From assembly GCF_036231965.1 (NCBI RefSeq), contig NZ_CP109499.1:434001-498000 (forward strand): a DNA stretch of 64,000 bases, in the 5' to 3' direction. Of the stretch, positions 16,159-23,715 are shown in pieces (the stretch's first letter is position 1; every line of letters begins with the position of its first letter). Position numbers and translations under genes: made by a program. Under the pieces are notes generated by a model. That model made no database searches and had not been told where the DNA came from. It was given only the letters and a program-made list of their open reading frames with translations. The DNA comes from Streptomyces sp. NBC_01428. GTDB taxonomy: Bacteria > Actinomycetota > Actinomycetes > Streptomycetales > Streptomycetaceae.

Positions 16159-17331
16159 TCACCGATGCGCGGCCAGTACGGCCGTGAGCCCCTCGCGAAG
16201 ATCGTCGACGAAATAATCGGGAACCTCCAGCGACGGGAAATGTCCCCCGCGTTCGGGTGAGCCCCATCGGACGATCTGCCGGTACCGTTCCTGCGCCCAC
16301 GGACGCGGGCACTTCTCGATGTCGCGGGGATACATGGTGATTGCCGACGGGACGTCGACCCGGAGTTCGGGGTCCAGCGAGTTGTGGCTTTCGTAGTAGA
16401 TGCGGGCCGCCGATGCTCCGGTCCGCGTCAGCCAATAAAGGGTGACGTCGTCAAGAACCCTGTCCATGGAAATCGTCTCGAACGGACTGTCCTCGGTATC
16501 CGTCCACTCGGCGAACTTGTCGAGGATCCAGGCGAGAAGCCCGACCGGTGAGTCGACGAGCGCGTAGCCGATGGTCTGCGGTCGCGTCGCCTGCTGCTTC
16601 GCGTACGCCGCCCGGTGGCGCCAGAAATCGCGGGTCTCCTCGGTCCAGCGACGCTCGGTCGCCGTCAGCCCGTCCGTCGTGGACCCGGGCGGTGCCTCCG
16701 CGAACGTCGTGTGGATGCCGAGGACGTGCGCCGGGAACCGGCCGCCGAGAACCGTGGTGATGTTTCCTCCCCAATCGCCGCCGTGGGCTGCGAACGTGCC
16801 GTAGCCGAGCCTTCCCATCAGTTCGACCCATGCGGCCGCGATCTTCTCGGTCCCCCACCCGGTGGTGGCCGGCTTGTCGCTGTAGCCGAAACCCGGGAGC
16901 GACGGGACCACGACGTGGAACGCCGGCGCGTCCGCGTCGTCCGGATCCGCCAGCTCGTCCACCACATCGGTGAACTCGGCGACGCTGCCCGGCCAGCCGT
17001 GCGTCAGGATCAGCGGAACGGCGTCCTCGCGCGCGGACCGGCGGTGCAGGAAGTGGATCCCCAGACCGTCGATGGTCGTACGGAACTGGCCGATTCGGTC
17101 GAGACGCTCCGCGAAGGACCGCCAGTTGTACCCGGTCCGCCAGTAGTTCACGACTTCGACGAGATCGGCGAGAGGAACACCCTGTTCCCATCGACGGGCT
17201 CCGGGCGCGGCCTGACGGACCGTCTCGGCCTCCGGCAGCCGTGCCGCGGCCAGCCGCGCGCGCAGATCGTCGAGGTCGGCGTCAGGTGTGTGGGCTTCAA
17301 ATGCTTGCACGTCGCTGCTGGGACGGGGCAT
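16159..17331 (-). CDS. Epoxide hydrolase (microsomal/juvenile-hormone EH type)
   Basis: A 390-residue enzyme with the EHN N-terminal meander (DLDDLRARLAAARLPEAE, YWRTGYNWR) followed by the alpha/beta core. HGWPGS is the oxyanion HGxP motif, HGGDWGG holds the nucleophile Asp, YYESH the ring-opening Tyr, and RGGHFPSLE the catalytic His. It is predicted to open epoxides to diols by an ester intermediate. It starts at ATG 17331 and diverges from a CGNR regulator, separated by 82 bp with a perfect inverted repeat, so it is very likely controlled by that regulator. Confidence 0.9.
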   Translation of the reverse strand: MPRPSSDVQAFEAHTPDADLDDLRARLAAARLPEAETVRQAAPGARRWEQGVPLADLVEVVNYWRTGYNWRSFAERLDRIGQFRTTIDGLGIHFLHRRSAREDAVPLILTHGWPGSVAEFTDVVDELADPDDADAPAFHVVVPSLPGFGYSDKPATTGWGTEKIAAAWVELMGRLGYGTFAAHGGDWGGNITTVLGGRFPAHVLGIHTTFAEAPPGSTTDGLTATERRWTEETRDFWRHRAAYAKQQATRPQTIGYALVDSPVGLLAWILDKFAEWTDTEDSPFETISMDRVLDDVTLYWLTRTGASAARIYYESHNSLDPELRVDVPSAITMYPRDIEKCPRPWAQERYRQIVRWGSPERGGHFPSLEVPDYFVDDLREGLTAVLAAHR

Positions 17332-17351
17332 GAGACCTCCTGGCCATCGCG

Positions 17352-17411
17352 GAACCGGCTAAGCCGGTTCTAACAGGAGTCCCGGCCCTGCCGCAACCGG
17401 CTAAGGTGGTT
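17352..17411. promoter_or_regulatory. Operator pair for the CGNR regulator/epoxide hydrolase divergon
   Basis: A perfect inverted repeat, GAACCGGC-TAA-GCCGGTTC (17352-17370), and a second imperfect copy, AACCGGC-TAA-GGTGGTT (17395-17411), lie in the 82-bp spacer. The second copy ends two bases before the CGNR start codon. Both share the core AACCGGCTAAG, strongly suggesting a dimeric regulator site governing both genes. Confidence 0.72.
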
Positions 17412-17413
17412 CC

Positions 17414-17992
17414 ATGCGTGCTGAGTTCCCTGAATTCCGCCTCGGTAGCGTGCTGGCGACCAGCTTCACCGGGACCCTTTCCGAGCGTCACGGCAGCGCC
17501 GTGGAACGCATTCCCGCACCGCACCGACTCGTCGACTGGCTGGAAGTGAACGGCCTCGCCGTGGACTCCTGCACCGCTGCACAGCTGGACCTCGCCCGTG
17601 AGCTGAGGGAGTCGATCCACGCCGCCGCGACCGCGGCCGCGCGCCACGACGCTCTTCCCGCGTCGGCCGTCCACGTCATCAATGACCGCAGCGCCCAGGG
17701 GCGGGCCGCGGCGATCCTGACGCCCGAGGGCCGGCGGCGGTGGCGGCTCAGCTCGGCCTCCTGCGTCGAGGACGCCCTCGGCGTGATCGCCGCCGACGCG
17801 ATCGGCATCATCGCGGGCGAACGAGACGGAAGACTGGCCCTGTGCGCGTCACCGACCTGCCGAGCCGCCTTCTTCGACACCAGCCAGAGCCGCACCCGCA
17901 AATGGTGCGACATGAACACCTGCGGGAATCGCCAGAAGAAGGCGCGCTTCCAGGCCAACCGGCACAGAAGCCCTGACTCGGAGCCTGCCTGA
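17414..17992 (+). CDS. CGNR zinc finger domain transcriptional regulator
   Basis: A 192-residue protein with the ABATE/CGNR architecture: an N-terminal ligand-type domain (opening EFRLGSVLATSFTGTLSERHG) and a C-terminal zinc finger, CASPTCRAAFFDTSQSRTRKWC...CGNRQKKARF. The four cysteines and the CGNR signature are intact. CGNR proteins are presumed DNA-binding regulators, though few are studied. It is divergent from the epoxide hydrolase gene and its start codon abuts an operator half-site, suggesting autoregulation. A second CGNR gene lies 52 bp downstream on the other strand. Confidence 0.87.
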   Translation: MRAEFPEFRLGSVLATSFTGTLSERHGSAVERIPAPHRLVDWLEVNGLAVDSCTAAQLDLARELRESIHAAATAAARHDALPASAVHVINDRSAQGRAAAILTPEGRRRWRLSSASCVEDALGVIAADAIGIIAGERDGRLALCASPTCRAAFFDTSQSRTRKWCDMNTCGNRQKKARFQANRHRSPDSEPA

Positions 17993-18044
17993 CACCGGTG
18001 GACCAAGACCCGCCCTGGAATCGCGCCTGCGACGAAGCCCCGGC

Positions 18045-18623
18045 CTAGCCGACCGGGGGCTTGTGCCGCTGGTAGTAGCGGGCGACCCGGGCACGGTTAC
18101 CGCAGCGGGTCGGGGAGCACCAGCGGCGTCGCGGGTGGGCCGGCCGGAAGAGCATGACGCAGTCGGCGGCCTCGCACTCCCGGACCTTCTCCATGCCCGA
18201 GCCGGTGAGGAGGTCGGCCGCGGCCTCGGCGAAGACCGCGGCGAGAATCGCCCCGGGTGCCCCTGCGCGACGCGGCTCGGCCGTCACCACGCCTCCGTCC
18301 CAGGCGAGTTCACGGACGGACGGCGCCGCACGCTGGGCAGCGGTCAGATCACGCAGGGCGGACGGCGGCGGTTCGTCGTGGTCCAGAAGCGCCCGCACCA
18401 CGGCCTCGGTGGCGGCGCGCACCGCGTGGAGCGCGGGGAGGTCGGCCGGCCCCGGTCTGAGGCCGCGGGCCATGGCCGGCATGCGGTCGTCCTGCAGCGC
18501 CAGCCATGCGGCCAGTCGTCGCGGGGTGTCGATGAGATCGGCCCGTCCGTTCGGATCGATCGGGCGGGTGTTGATCAGGTCGAGGGCGAGCGGTTCGCCG
18601 ACCAAGGGGCCGTGATCATCCAT
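18045..18623 (-). CDS. CGNR zinc finger domain transcriptional regulator
   Basis: A 192-residue ABATE/CGNR protein: GEPLALDLINTRP near the start is the ABATE signature, and CEAADCVMLFRPAHPRRRWCSPTRCGNRARVARYYQRHK is the C-terminal zinc finger with all four cysteines. It is equal in length to, but clearly diverged from, the neighbouring CGNR protein, with which it is convergent. It diverges from an Asp-nucleophile hydrolase at 18707 across an 83-bp spacer carrying CTAATGC repeats, and probably controls that gene. Confidence 0.88.
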   Translation of the reverse strand: MDDHGPLVGEPLALDLINTRPIDPNGRADLIDTPRRLAAWLALQDDRMPAMARGLRPGPADLPALHAVRAATEAVVRALLDHDEPPPSALRDLTAAQRAAPSVRELAWDGGVVTAEPRRAGAPGAILAAVFAEAAADLLTGSGMEKVRECEAADCVMLFRPAHPRRRWCSPTRCGNRARVARYYQRHKPPVG

Positions 18624-18626
18624 GGC

Positions 18627-18680
18627 CTAATGCTACATGAGGCCATTGACGCATTAGAAGGATGCGGCTAGAACTAATGC
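18627..18680. promoter_or_regulatory. CTAATGC operator repeats
   Basis: Three half-sites: CTAATGC (18627-18633), its inverse GCATTAG (18651-18657) and CTAATGC again (18674-18680), evenly spaced about 24 bp apart, between the divergent CGNR regulator and hydrolase starts. The spacing places sites near two helical turns apart. Confidence 0.68.
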
Positions 18681-18706
18681 ATCATCCCGCCAAGGAGGCA
18701 TGTGAC

Positions 18707-19600
18707 GTGACGTCCCACAGCTCGCTCCCGCCGTTCCTCCCCGCCCAGGTCGCCCACCGCCGCATCACGGTCGGAGACGTGGAGGTCTTCTACCGGGAGT
18801 CACTCCCCCAGCACGCCGATGCTCCGGTTCTGCTGCTCCTGCATGGCTTCCCGTCCGGCTCGCACCAGTTCCGCCGCCTCATGGACACCCTGGGCAGGCG
18901 CTACCGGCTCATCGCCCCCGACTATCCCGGTTTCGGTCACACCGACGCGCCCGAGGACTTCGTCCACACCTTCGACCGTCTCGCCGATGTCCTCGACGGC
19001 TTCACCGATGCCCTCGGTCTGAGCCGGTACGCGCTCTACGTGTTCGACTTCGGCGCCCCCGTCGGGCTTCGCCACGCAACTCGCCACCCGGAGCGGATCA
19101 CCGGGCTGGTCGTGCAGAACGGAAACGCCTACGAGGAGGGCCTGTCGGACATGGCCCGCGCCTTCACCGCCCTCACCCCCGACACCCCCGGCGCCGAGCG
19201 GACGATCCTTGACCTGTTCACCCTGGAGGCCACCCGGGCGCAGTACGAGACCGGAACGGCGCACCCTGAACTGATCGCGCCGGACGGCTGGCTGCTGGAC
19301 CAGTACTTTCTCGATCAGCCAGGGCGCAAGCGAGCCCAACTCGCCCTGGCCTACGACTACAAGAGCAACGTCGCCGCCTACCCGGCGTGGCAGGCGTGGC
19401 TGCGCGAACACCAGCCCCCGTTGCTGGTCGTGTGGGGCACGGGTGACCAGTTCTTCGTCGAGGCGGGTGCCCACGCCTACACGCGGGACGTACCCGGCGC
19501 CCAGGTGCACCTGTTCCCGACCGGGCACTTCGCCCTGGAGGACCACCTGCCCGAGATCGCCCCGCTGATCGCCGACTTCCTCGACGGACTCCCGGCGTGA
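18707..19600 (+). CDS. Alpha/beta hydrolase with aspartate nucleophile (epoxide hydrolase/dehalogenase-like)
   Basis: A 297-residue alpha/beta hydrolase. HGFPSGSHQFR is the oxyanion region and the nucleophile elbow reads VFDFGAPVG, with Asp where esterases have Ser; this is typical of soluble epoxide hydrolases and haloalkane dehalogenases. GHFALEDH supplies the catalytic His and VVWGTGDQFF the late acid strand. The exact reaction is unresolved. GTG at 18707, eight bases after AAGGAGG, is the start; the longer in-frame ATG would overlap the operator. Divergent from and likely regulated by the CGNR protein. Confidence 0.82.
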   Translation: MTSHSSLPPFLPAQVAHRRITVGDVEVFYRESLPQHADAPVLLLLHGFPSGSHQFRRLMDTLGRRYRLIAPDYPGFGHTDAPEDFVHTFDRLADVLDGFTDALGLSRYALYVFDFGAPVGLRHATRHPERITGLVVQNGNAYEEGLSDMARAFTALTPDTPGAERTILDLFTLEATRAQYETGTAHPELIAPDGWLLDQYFLDQPGRKRAQLALAYDYKSNVAAYPAWQAWLREHQPPLLVVWGTGDQFFVEAGAHAYTRDVPGAQVHLFPTGHFALEDHLPEIAPLIADFLDGLPA

Positions 19601-19696
19601 ACCGCTGGTCTCCGGCCGGGCCGGCCACCCCGGCGCTCAGTGGCCCGGGCACCACAGGGCCGTGACAACCTGCCCCACGGCGACGGGAACCTGCCG

Positions 19697-19987
19697 CTAC
19701 TTCCGCTTGAGTTCGATCTCGACGAAAGCCAGGGCCGAGCCGCCGGCGTTGACGACCTCGTGTTCCCCGCCCGCCGGGCGCGCGTAGGACTCCCCTGCCC
19801 GCAGCTCCGAGGAGGTGGTCGTGCCGTCGGGGGTGACGATGTCGGTCCGGCCGTCGGTCACGGGGACCACGACGTAGTCGTACGCGTGGACGTGCCGGCC
19901 CGTGCTCTCCCCGGGCTCGAAGTCCCAGCGGGTCACTCGCACCTGCTCGTCCTCGTGCTGCACGCTCGCGCGGGCGGTGGTCGTCAT
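19697..19987 (-). CDS. Small cupin domain protein
   Basis: A 96-residue single-domain cupin. WDFEPGESTGRHVHAYDYVVVPVTDG is the first cupin motif (G-x5-HxH-type, with HVH) and ARPAGGEHEVVNAGGSALAFVEIEL the second. Such proteins are small metal-binding sensors, isomerases or dioxygenases; no function is indicated here. ATG at 19987 follows GAGGAG; a longer in-frame form adds only unconserved residues. It stands alone between the hydrolase and the PHP protein. Confidence 0.8.
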   Translation of the reverse strand: MTTTARASVQHEDEQVRVTRWDFEPGESTGRHVHAYDYVVVPVTDGRTDIVTPDGTTTSSELRAGESYARPAGGEHEVVNAGGSALAFVEIELKRK

Positions 19988-20099
19988 CGCACATCTCCTC
20001 GTCATCGGCTGCCGCACCCGACGGTCGCGGCAGACGGGCACCGTCGGCTGACACTGGCCTGCGGGTGACACCGCGCGGTCGCCAAGCATATGTACGCGG

Positions 20100-21113
20100 T
20101 CAGGTCAGCAGGATCGGATTCGTGAGAGCGGCCATGCCACCGTGGGGATGACGCACCTCGATCCGGACGAACGCCGAGTCTTCCGACCTCGTATGCCATG
20201 CGAGGGTGCCCGTGCCGGCGCCGGACAACGCCTCACAGTGCACTTCGCCACGGTCGGTGTGAAAACTGACCGTCGCCCGGGGGACACCACTCACACGGAC
20301 ACGCACTCTGACGGATTCCCCCTGTGCAGACAGGCGTTCGCCGATCCCCGCGGTGTGCCCTGCCGCGACGGCCGAGAGTGACAGAGCGACAGTTGATGCC
20401 TCCGCGATCCAGCTGCGGCCTGCACGTAAGCCGTCCAGTATGGCCGCTGCGCCGAGTTCCTCGGCGAGTACGACCGTGTGCGGGACGCCGATCTGGCCCT
20501 CGAGGTGGGTGTCGCTGTTGCCGATGGCAGGCCGCCAGCGGCCCGTGCGGCTCCCCTGCACGAGAGCCTGACCCCACGCGGCGAGTGCGGCTTCGTTGTC
20601 CGCGTTCCACGGTCGCTCCGACGCCCACAGGCCGTTCCACACCTCGACCGCGTCGAACCCTTCGTACGAGTACATGAAGCTGCCTGACGGATACGGCGCG
20701 TGGGGGTGCGCAGCCACAGAGATTCCACCGGAGTCACGGACCTGACGCAGGCCTCGGCCGATGAGATCGTCGCCCACTCCGTAGTCCCACTCGATCAACT
20801 CCCCTGGCGCTATGCCGAGTGCCAGCCAGTGCCCGGTCTTGGTGGTCACCTCTTCACCCAAGAGGATCAGCAGGCCGTCCGAGGCAAGGGACGCCCAGAT
20901 CCCATGCGCGCTTGCGGTGTTGTGCTCCGTCGTGGCAAGGAAGTCGAGCCCCACAGCGCGAGCATCGGCGGCCAACTGTTCAGGAGCGAGCTCGCCGTCC
21001 GAGTACACGGAGTGGACGTGGCAGTCTCCCCGATACCAGTTCGCGCCATGCGCTCGTGCCCCCGCGCGCGGGGGCCCCGACTCCGACGTAATTGCCCTTG
21101 CCGTCACATCCAC
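20100..21113 (-). CDS. CehA/McbA family PHP metallohydrolase
   Basis: A 337-residue PHP-domain phosphoesterase/esterase. The metal-binding signatures are DCHVHSVYSDGE (His32, His34, Asp39), TTEHNT, the Glu of LLGEEVTT, and later HPHAP and GNSDTH, all in the expected order. CehA from carbaryl degraders is the named relative, but most members have unknown substrates. GTG start at 21113 overlaps the end of a 29-codon ORF (21104-21193), suggesting coupled translation. No signal peptide. Confidence 0.83.
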   Translation of the reverse strand: MDVTARAITSESGPPRAGARAHGANWYRGDCHVHSVYSDGELAPEQLAADARAVGLDFLATTEHNTASAHGIWASLASDGLLILLGEEVTTKTGHWLALGIAPGELIEWDYGVGDDLIGRGLRQVRDSGGISVAAHPHAPYPSGSFMYSYEGFDAVEVWNGLWASERPWNADNEAALAAWGQALVQGSRTGRWRPAIGNSDTHLEGQIGVPHTVVLAEELGAAAILDGLRAGRSWIAEASTVALSLSAVAAGHTAGIGERLSAQGESVRVRVRVSGVPRATVSFHTDRGEVHCEALSGAGTGTLAWHTRSEDSAFVRIEVRHPHGGMAALTNPILLT

Positions 21114-21193
21114 AGCACGCCGTCCTCCTCGTGCTCGCGGGCCCGTCCGGCGTAGCGACCGACGTACTCGTCCATCGTCCGGGGCTTGCTCAT
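21104..21193 (-). CDS. Candidate 29-residue small protein
   Basis: A short ORF reading MSKPRTMDEYVGRYAGRARE... and ending GVLWM, whose TGA overlaps the start of the PHP metallohydrolase gene by several bases. It is charged, codon use is Streptomyces-like, and the overlap suggests translational coupling. Its ribosome-binding site is weak. It could be a genuine small protein or a leader ORF; I have no family for it. Confidence 0.4.
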   Translation of the reverse strand: MSKPRTMDEYVGRYAGRAREHEEDGVLWM

Positions 21194-21259
21194 GCCGCCA
21201 GTCTGGCAGGTGGTGCTCCGGCCGACACTCCGTACTTCTTCAGAGGCCCAGTCGAGTGC

Positions 21260-21778
21260 TCACGGGAAATACAGAGCCGCCTTCTCCAGCACGTGGTTCG
21301 TGAACATGCCTCCCCAGCGGGTCCGGCCCCGGTACATCGTGGTGTGTGTGCCGGACGGGGTGGTCTCGACCGTGATGGGGCGGCTGATCAGTGTCGTGTC
21401 GAGTATGCGGGCGTCCTGAGCGGCCCAGCGGGCGGCCTCGGGACGGACGTGCCCACTCACCAGGGCGGGGAGCACGAGTGCCGCGTTGCGTGCACCCGGT
21501 ATGCCGCCGCGCAGGCTCTTGGCGTATTCCATGGCCCATACGGTGAAGGCGCCGAGGGTGGCCGCGTCGATCGTGGGGACGGCGGTCGCGAAGACGAACA
21601 GTTCGGCCTTCGTTCCGAACCAGCGGGCCTTGCGGTCGGCCCGGCAGCCGATCACCACGCGGGAGTCGTTCCAGTGCGGCGAGGTCACCGTGCAACCGTC
21701 GGTCGTGAGCCGTTCTTGGAACGCTGCGAGGTATGTGGCCGCCGCGTCGGCGGTCGGTCCGGTTGCGTGCAGGTTCAT
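21260..21778 (-). CDS. Hypothetical protein
   Basis: A 172-residue soluble protein without a family I can name. It starts MNLHATGPTADAAATYLAAFQERL and contains WFGTKAELFVFATAVPTIDAATLGAFTVWAMEYAK and a C-terminal RTRWGGMFTNHVLEKAALYFP. No signal peptide, membrane segment or catalytic motif is visible. ATG at 21778 sits eight bases after GGAGG, which excludes a TTG start five codons upstream. It lies between the PHP gene and the DUF6745 gene on the same strand, and its relation to the STM401x cluster is unclear. Confidence 0.65.
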   Translation of the reverse strand: MNLHATGPTADAAATYLAAFQERLTTDGCTVTSPHWNDSRVVIGCRADRKARWFGTKAELFVFATAVPTIDAATLGAFTVWAMEYAKSLRGGIPGARNAALVLPALVSGHVRPEAARWAAQDARILDTTLISRPITVETTPSGTHTTMYRGRTRWGGMFTNHVLEKAALYFP

Positions 21779-21926
21779 GTGCGAATCCTCCAATATCCTT
21801 GGTTCGTAAGGGAAGAGGCGGAAATGAGGTCATGATCCGGACAGGAGCCGCGACCGCGAAAGGACGGACCTCTGAGCGGCTCCGCCGGAGCGGACAGCGT
21901 CACTGGCGGCAGGTCCACCACCGCCC

Positions 21927-22952
21927 TCACGTCTCCTGCGCCGGTTCATACACTTCGGCACCGAGTCCGAACGTCCAGGCGACACCCTCACGAGCCGTGC
22001 GGGTCGAGGGTGGGACGCGGAGCCAGTAGGTGCGGCTCGTGCCGTCCGGTTCCGGGGTGGAGTTGATGACCTCCACCATCACCACGTCCTCGTCGCCGAC
22101 CAGTTCGACGCGCCACAGCACGCCCGTCTCGTCGCGGTGCACCGGAACGGCGCCGGACTCTTCGAGGTAGCGGTCGTAGCCGTAGTGCTCCAGCATGACG
22201 CGGCGCAGTTCGGCGTTCTCCTCGTCGCGGATCCGCTCGGGTGTCAGCTCGGTGAGTTCGTCGAGGAAGGTGCTCGGGACGGGCATTCCACGCCACGCGT
22301 ACAGTTCGAAGCCGTCGCCGTAGGCCAGTGCCGGGCCGTCACCTCTGTCCAGGCGGCCGGCCTCGTCGCGGTGCAGGCTCAGCGGTCGTTCGCTGATGAC
22401 CGCCACTTTCTCGTAGGGCCACCACCAGCCGGCGTCGCGGGCCACCGCGGCGATTCCGGCGAGGGGGCCGGTGTCGCCGGCATCGAAGGCGCTGAGCCAT
22501 GGCGCGTCGTGCTGGCCCAGGGCCGCGTCCAGGAGCAGCAGTCGGATCAGGCTCTCCTCGTGCCGGCCGGTCGCGAGGTCCTCGACGATCCCCGACCGCA
22601 CCCGCTCGGTCAGTGTGCGGGTCGACTCCCACAGGGCCGCTCCGGTGGCCCGCCAGTGACCGCTCCATCCTTCGGGGCCGAGTTGCCGGTGGGCGCGATC
22701 GCGTGCCGCCGCCCAGGGCCTGCCGACGACCGCCTCGCGCACGCTGGGGCCGGTGTCGCCCAGGCTCGTTCCGTCGGCGGGTGCGGTCCCCCTGAGGATG
22801 CGCACGGCCTCATGCGGCGAGCGTGCCCAGACGATGCGGGCGGGCGCGTCGAGCCCCGCCTGCCGGTAGGCCAGCCGGACGCCTTCTTCGGCGGAGGTCC
22901 GGTCCCCCGCTCCCGTCCGCACTGCCGCGGCCCGCCAACTTCCCTGCTCCAT
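21927..22952 (-). CDS. DUF6745 domain-containing protein
   Basis: A 341-residue protein whose C-terminal two thirds match DUF6745: SLHRDEAGRLDRGDGPALAYGDGFELYAWRG, then ELTPERIRDEENAELRRVMLEHYG, and finally NSTPEPDGTSRTYWLRVPPSTRTAREGVAWTFGL. The family is uncharacterised. The protein is cytoplasmic in appearance, Trp-rich and without catalytic motifs I can assign. ATG at 22952 (or the preceding GTG) follows GAGAGG. It lies upstream of and divergent from the STM401x operon, together with the GEVTGHAH small protein, and these may form one functional unit. Confidence 0.78.
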   Translation of the reverse strand: MEQGSWRAAAVRTGAGDRTSAEEGVRLAYRQAGLDAPARIVWARSPHEAVRILRGTAPADGTSLGDTGPSVREAVVGRPWAAARDRAHRQLGPEGWSGHWRATGAALWESTRTLTERVRSGIVEDLATGRHEESLIRLLLLDAALGQHDAPWLSAFDAGDTGPLAGIAAVARDAGWWWPYEKVAVISERPLSLHRDEAGRLDRGDGPALAYGDGFELYAWRGMPVPSTFLDELTELTPERIRDEENAELRRVMLEHYGYDRYLEESGAVPVHRDETGVLWRVELVGDEDVVMVEVINSTPEPDGTSRTYWLRVPPSTRTAREGVAWTFGLGAEVYEPAQET

Positions 22953-23090
22953 CACGCCGTTCCTCTCCGAGTTCTCAAGGTGTCCGCACAGCACGCGGAG
23001 CTTGTGGGTCCTGTCGGTCCGTCGCCGCCTGAGGTGCCCCCGCGCTGCCACGCGCCGTTCCGCGTCGGCAGCGTGCGCCGCCCCGGCGTG

Positions 23091-23417
23091 TCAGTCGGCG
23101 ACGATCCGTACCGATCCCGGCACGTACTCCCGCTGGCGAATCACCCGGTACCAGCCTCTGTGCAGCGAGATGGGTCCGTGTTCCTCGTGGACGACCCGCG
23201 CGCCGTCGGGAACGTGCAGCAGCATCGGGCCGAACACTCCGGCTTCGCGGATCAGCCGTCCGGGTCCGACCACGGCATGGGCGTGTCCGGTGACCTCACC
23301 GAGTGCCAGGACCAGCCGTCCGCGGCCGTCCCGCGGTTCGGACGGCGCCGCGAGGGCGTGCTCCGGCACCGCCTTCTCGTCCAACGGCACGATCAGCACG
23401 TCTCCTTGGCGGAACAT
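23091..23417 (-). CDS. Small GEVTGHAH-motif protein
   Basis: A 108-residue protein with an all-beta look: MFRQGDVLIVPLDEKAVP, then LVLALGEVTGHAHAVVG, and ISLHRGWYRVIRQREYVPG near the end. Similar small proteins with a GEVTGHxH motif are common in bacteria and phages next to DUF6745 genes, to my recollection, but no function is established. The histidine pair could bind a metal. ATG at 23417 follows GGGAGGGAGA. The gene is the first after the divergent promoter, reading away from the STM401x operon, with the DUF6745 gene 138 bp behind it. Confidence 0.7.
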   Translation of the reverse strand: MFRQGDVLIVPLDEKAVPEHALAAPSEPRDGRGRLVLALGEVTGHAHAVVGPGRLIREAGVFGPMLLHVPDGARVVHEEHGPISLHRGWYRVIRQREYVPGSVRIVAD

Positions 23418-23715
23418 GGTTCTCCCTCCCGTCGCGGCACCGGGATGTGCCGTGGAAAGGACGGTAGGGGGGACCACTGACAATCGGCCTCAGACGTGTG
23501 TGTGATGCCCCTGTTGAACGGGCGTCGTGGTGAGCCCGGTGGGCCTTCGAGCCGCTGTACTCCGCTTTCGTCTCCTCTGCCGTCCACAAGTGGCGACCCC
23601 TGTTGGCCGCGATGTCAGTGGGACTTGGTAGAACTCCTCTACCTGGGTGTGGTCCGCGGGCGGGACTCACCACGATCGTCGATCCACCGGAAGCAGTACG
23701 AAGGAGCGGGTCCGC
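23418..23715. promoter_or_regulatory. Divergent promoter region of the STM401x locus
   Basis: A 298-bp spacer between the GEVTGHAH gene and the STM4015-family gene. It must hold both promoters. I see no strong inverted repeat or regulator site, and no regulator gene lies in the locus. AAGGAGCGG at its right end is the ribosome site of the first operon gene. Confidence 0.5.
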
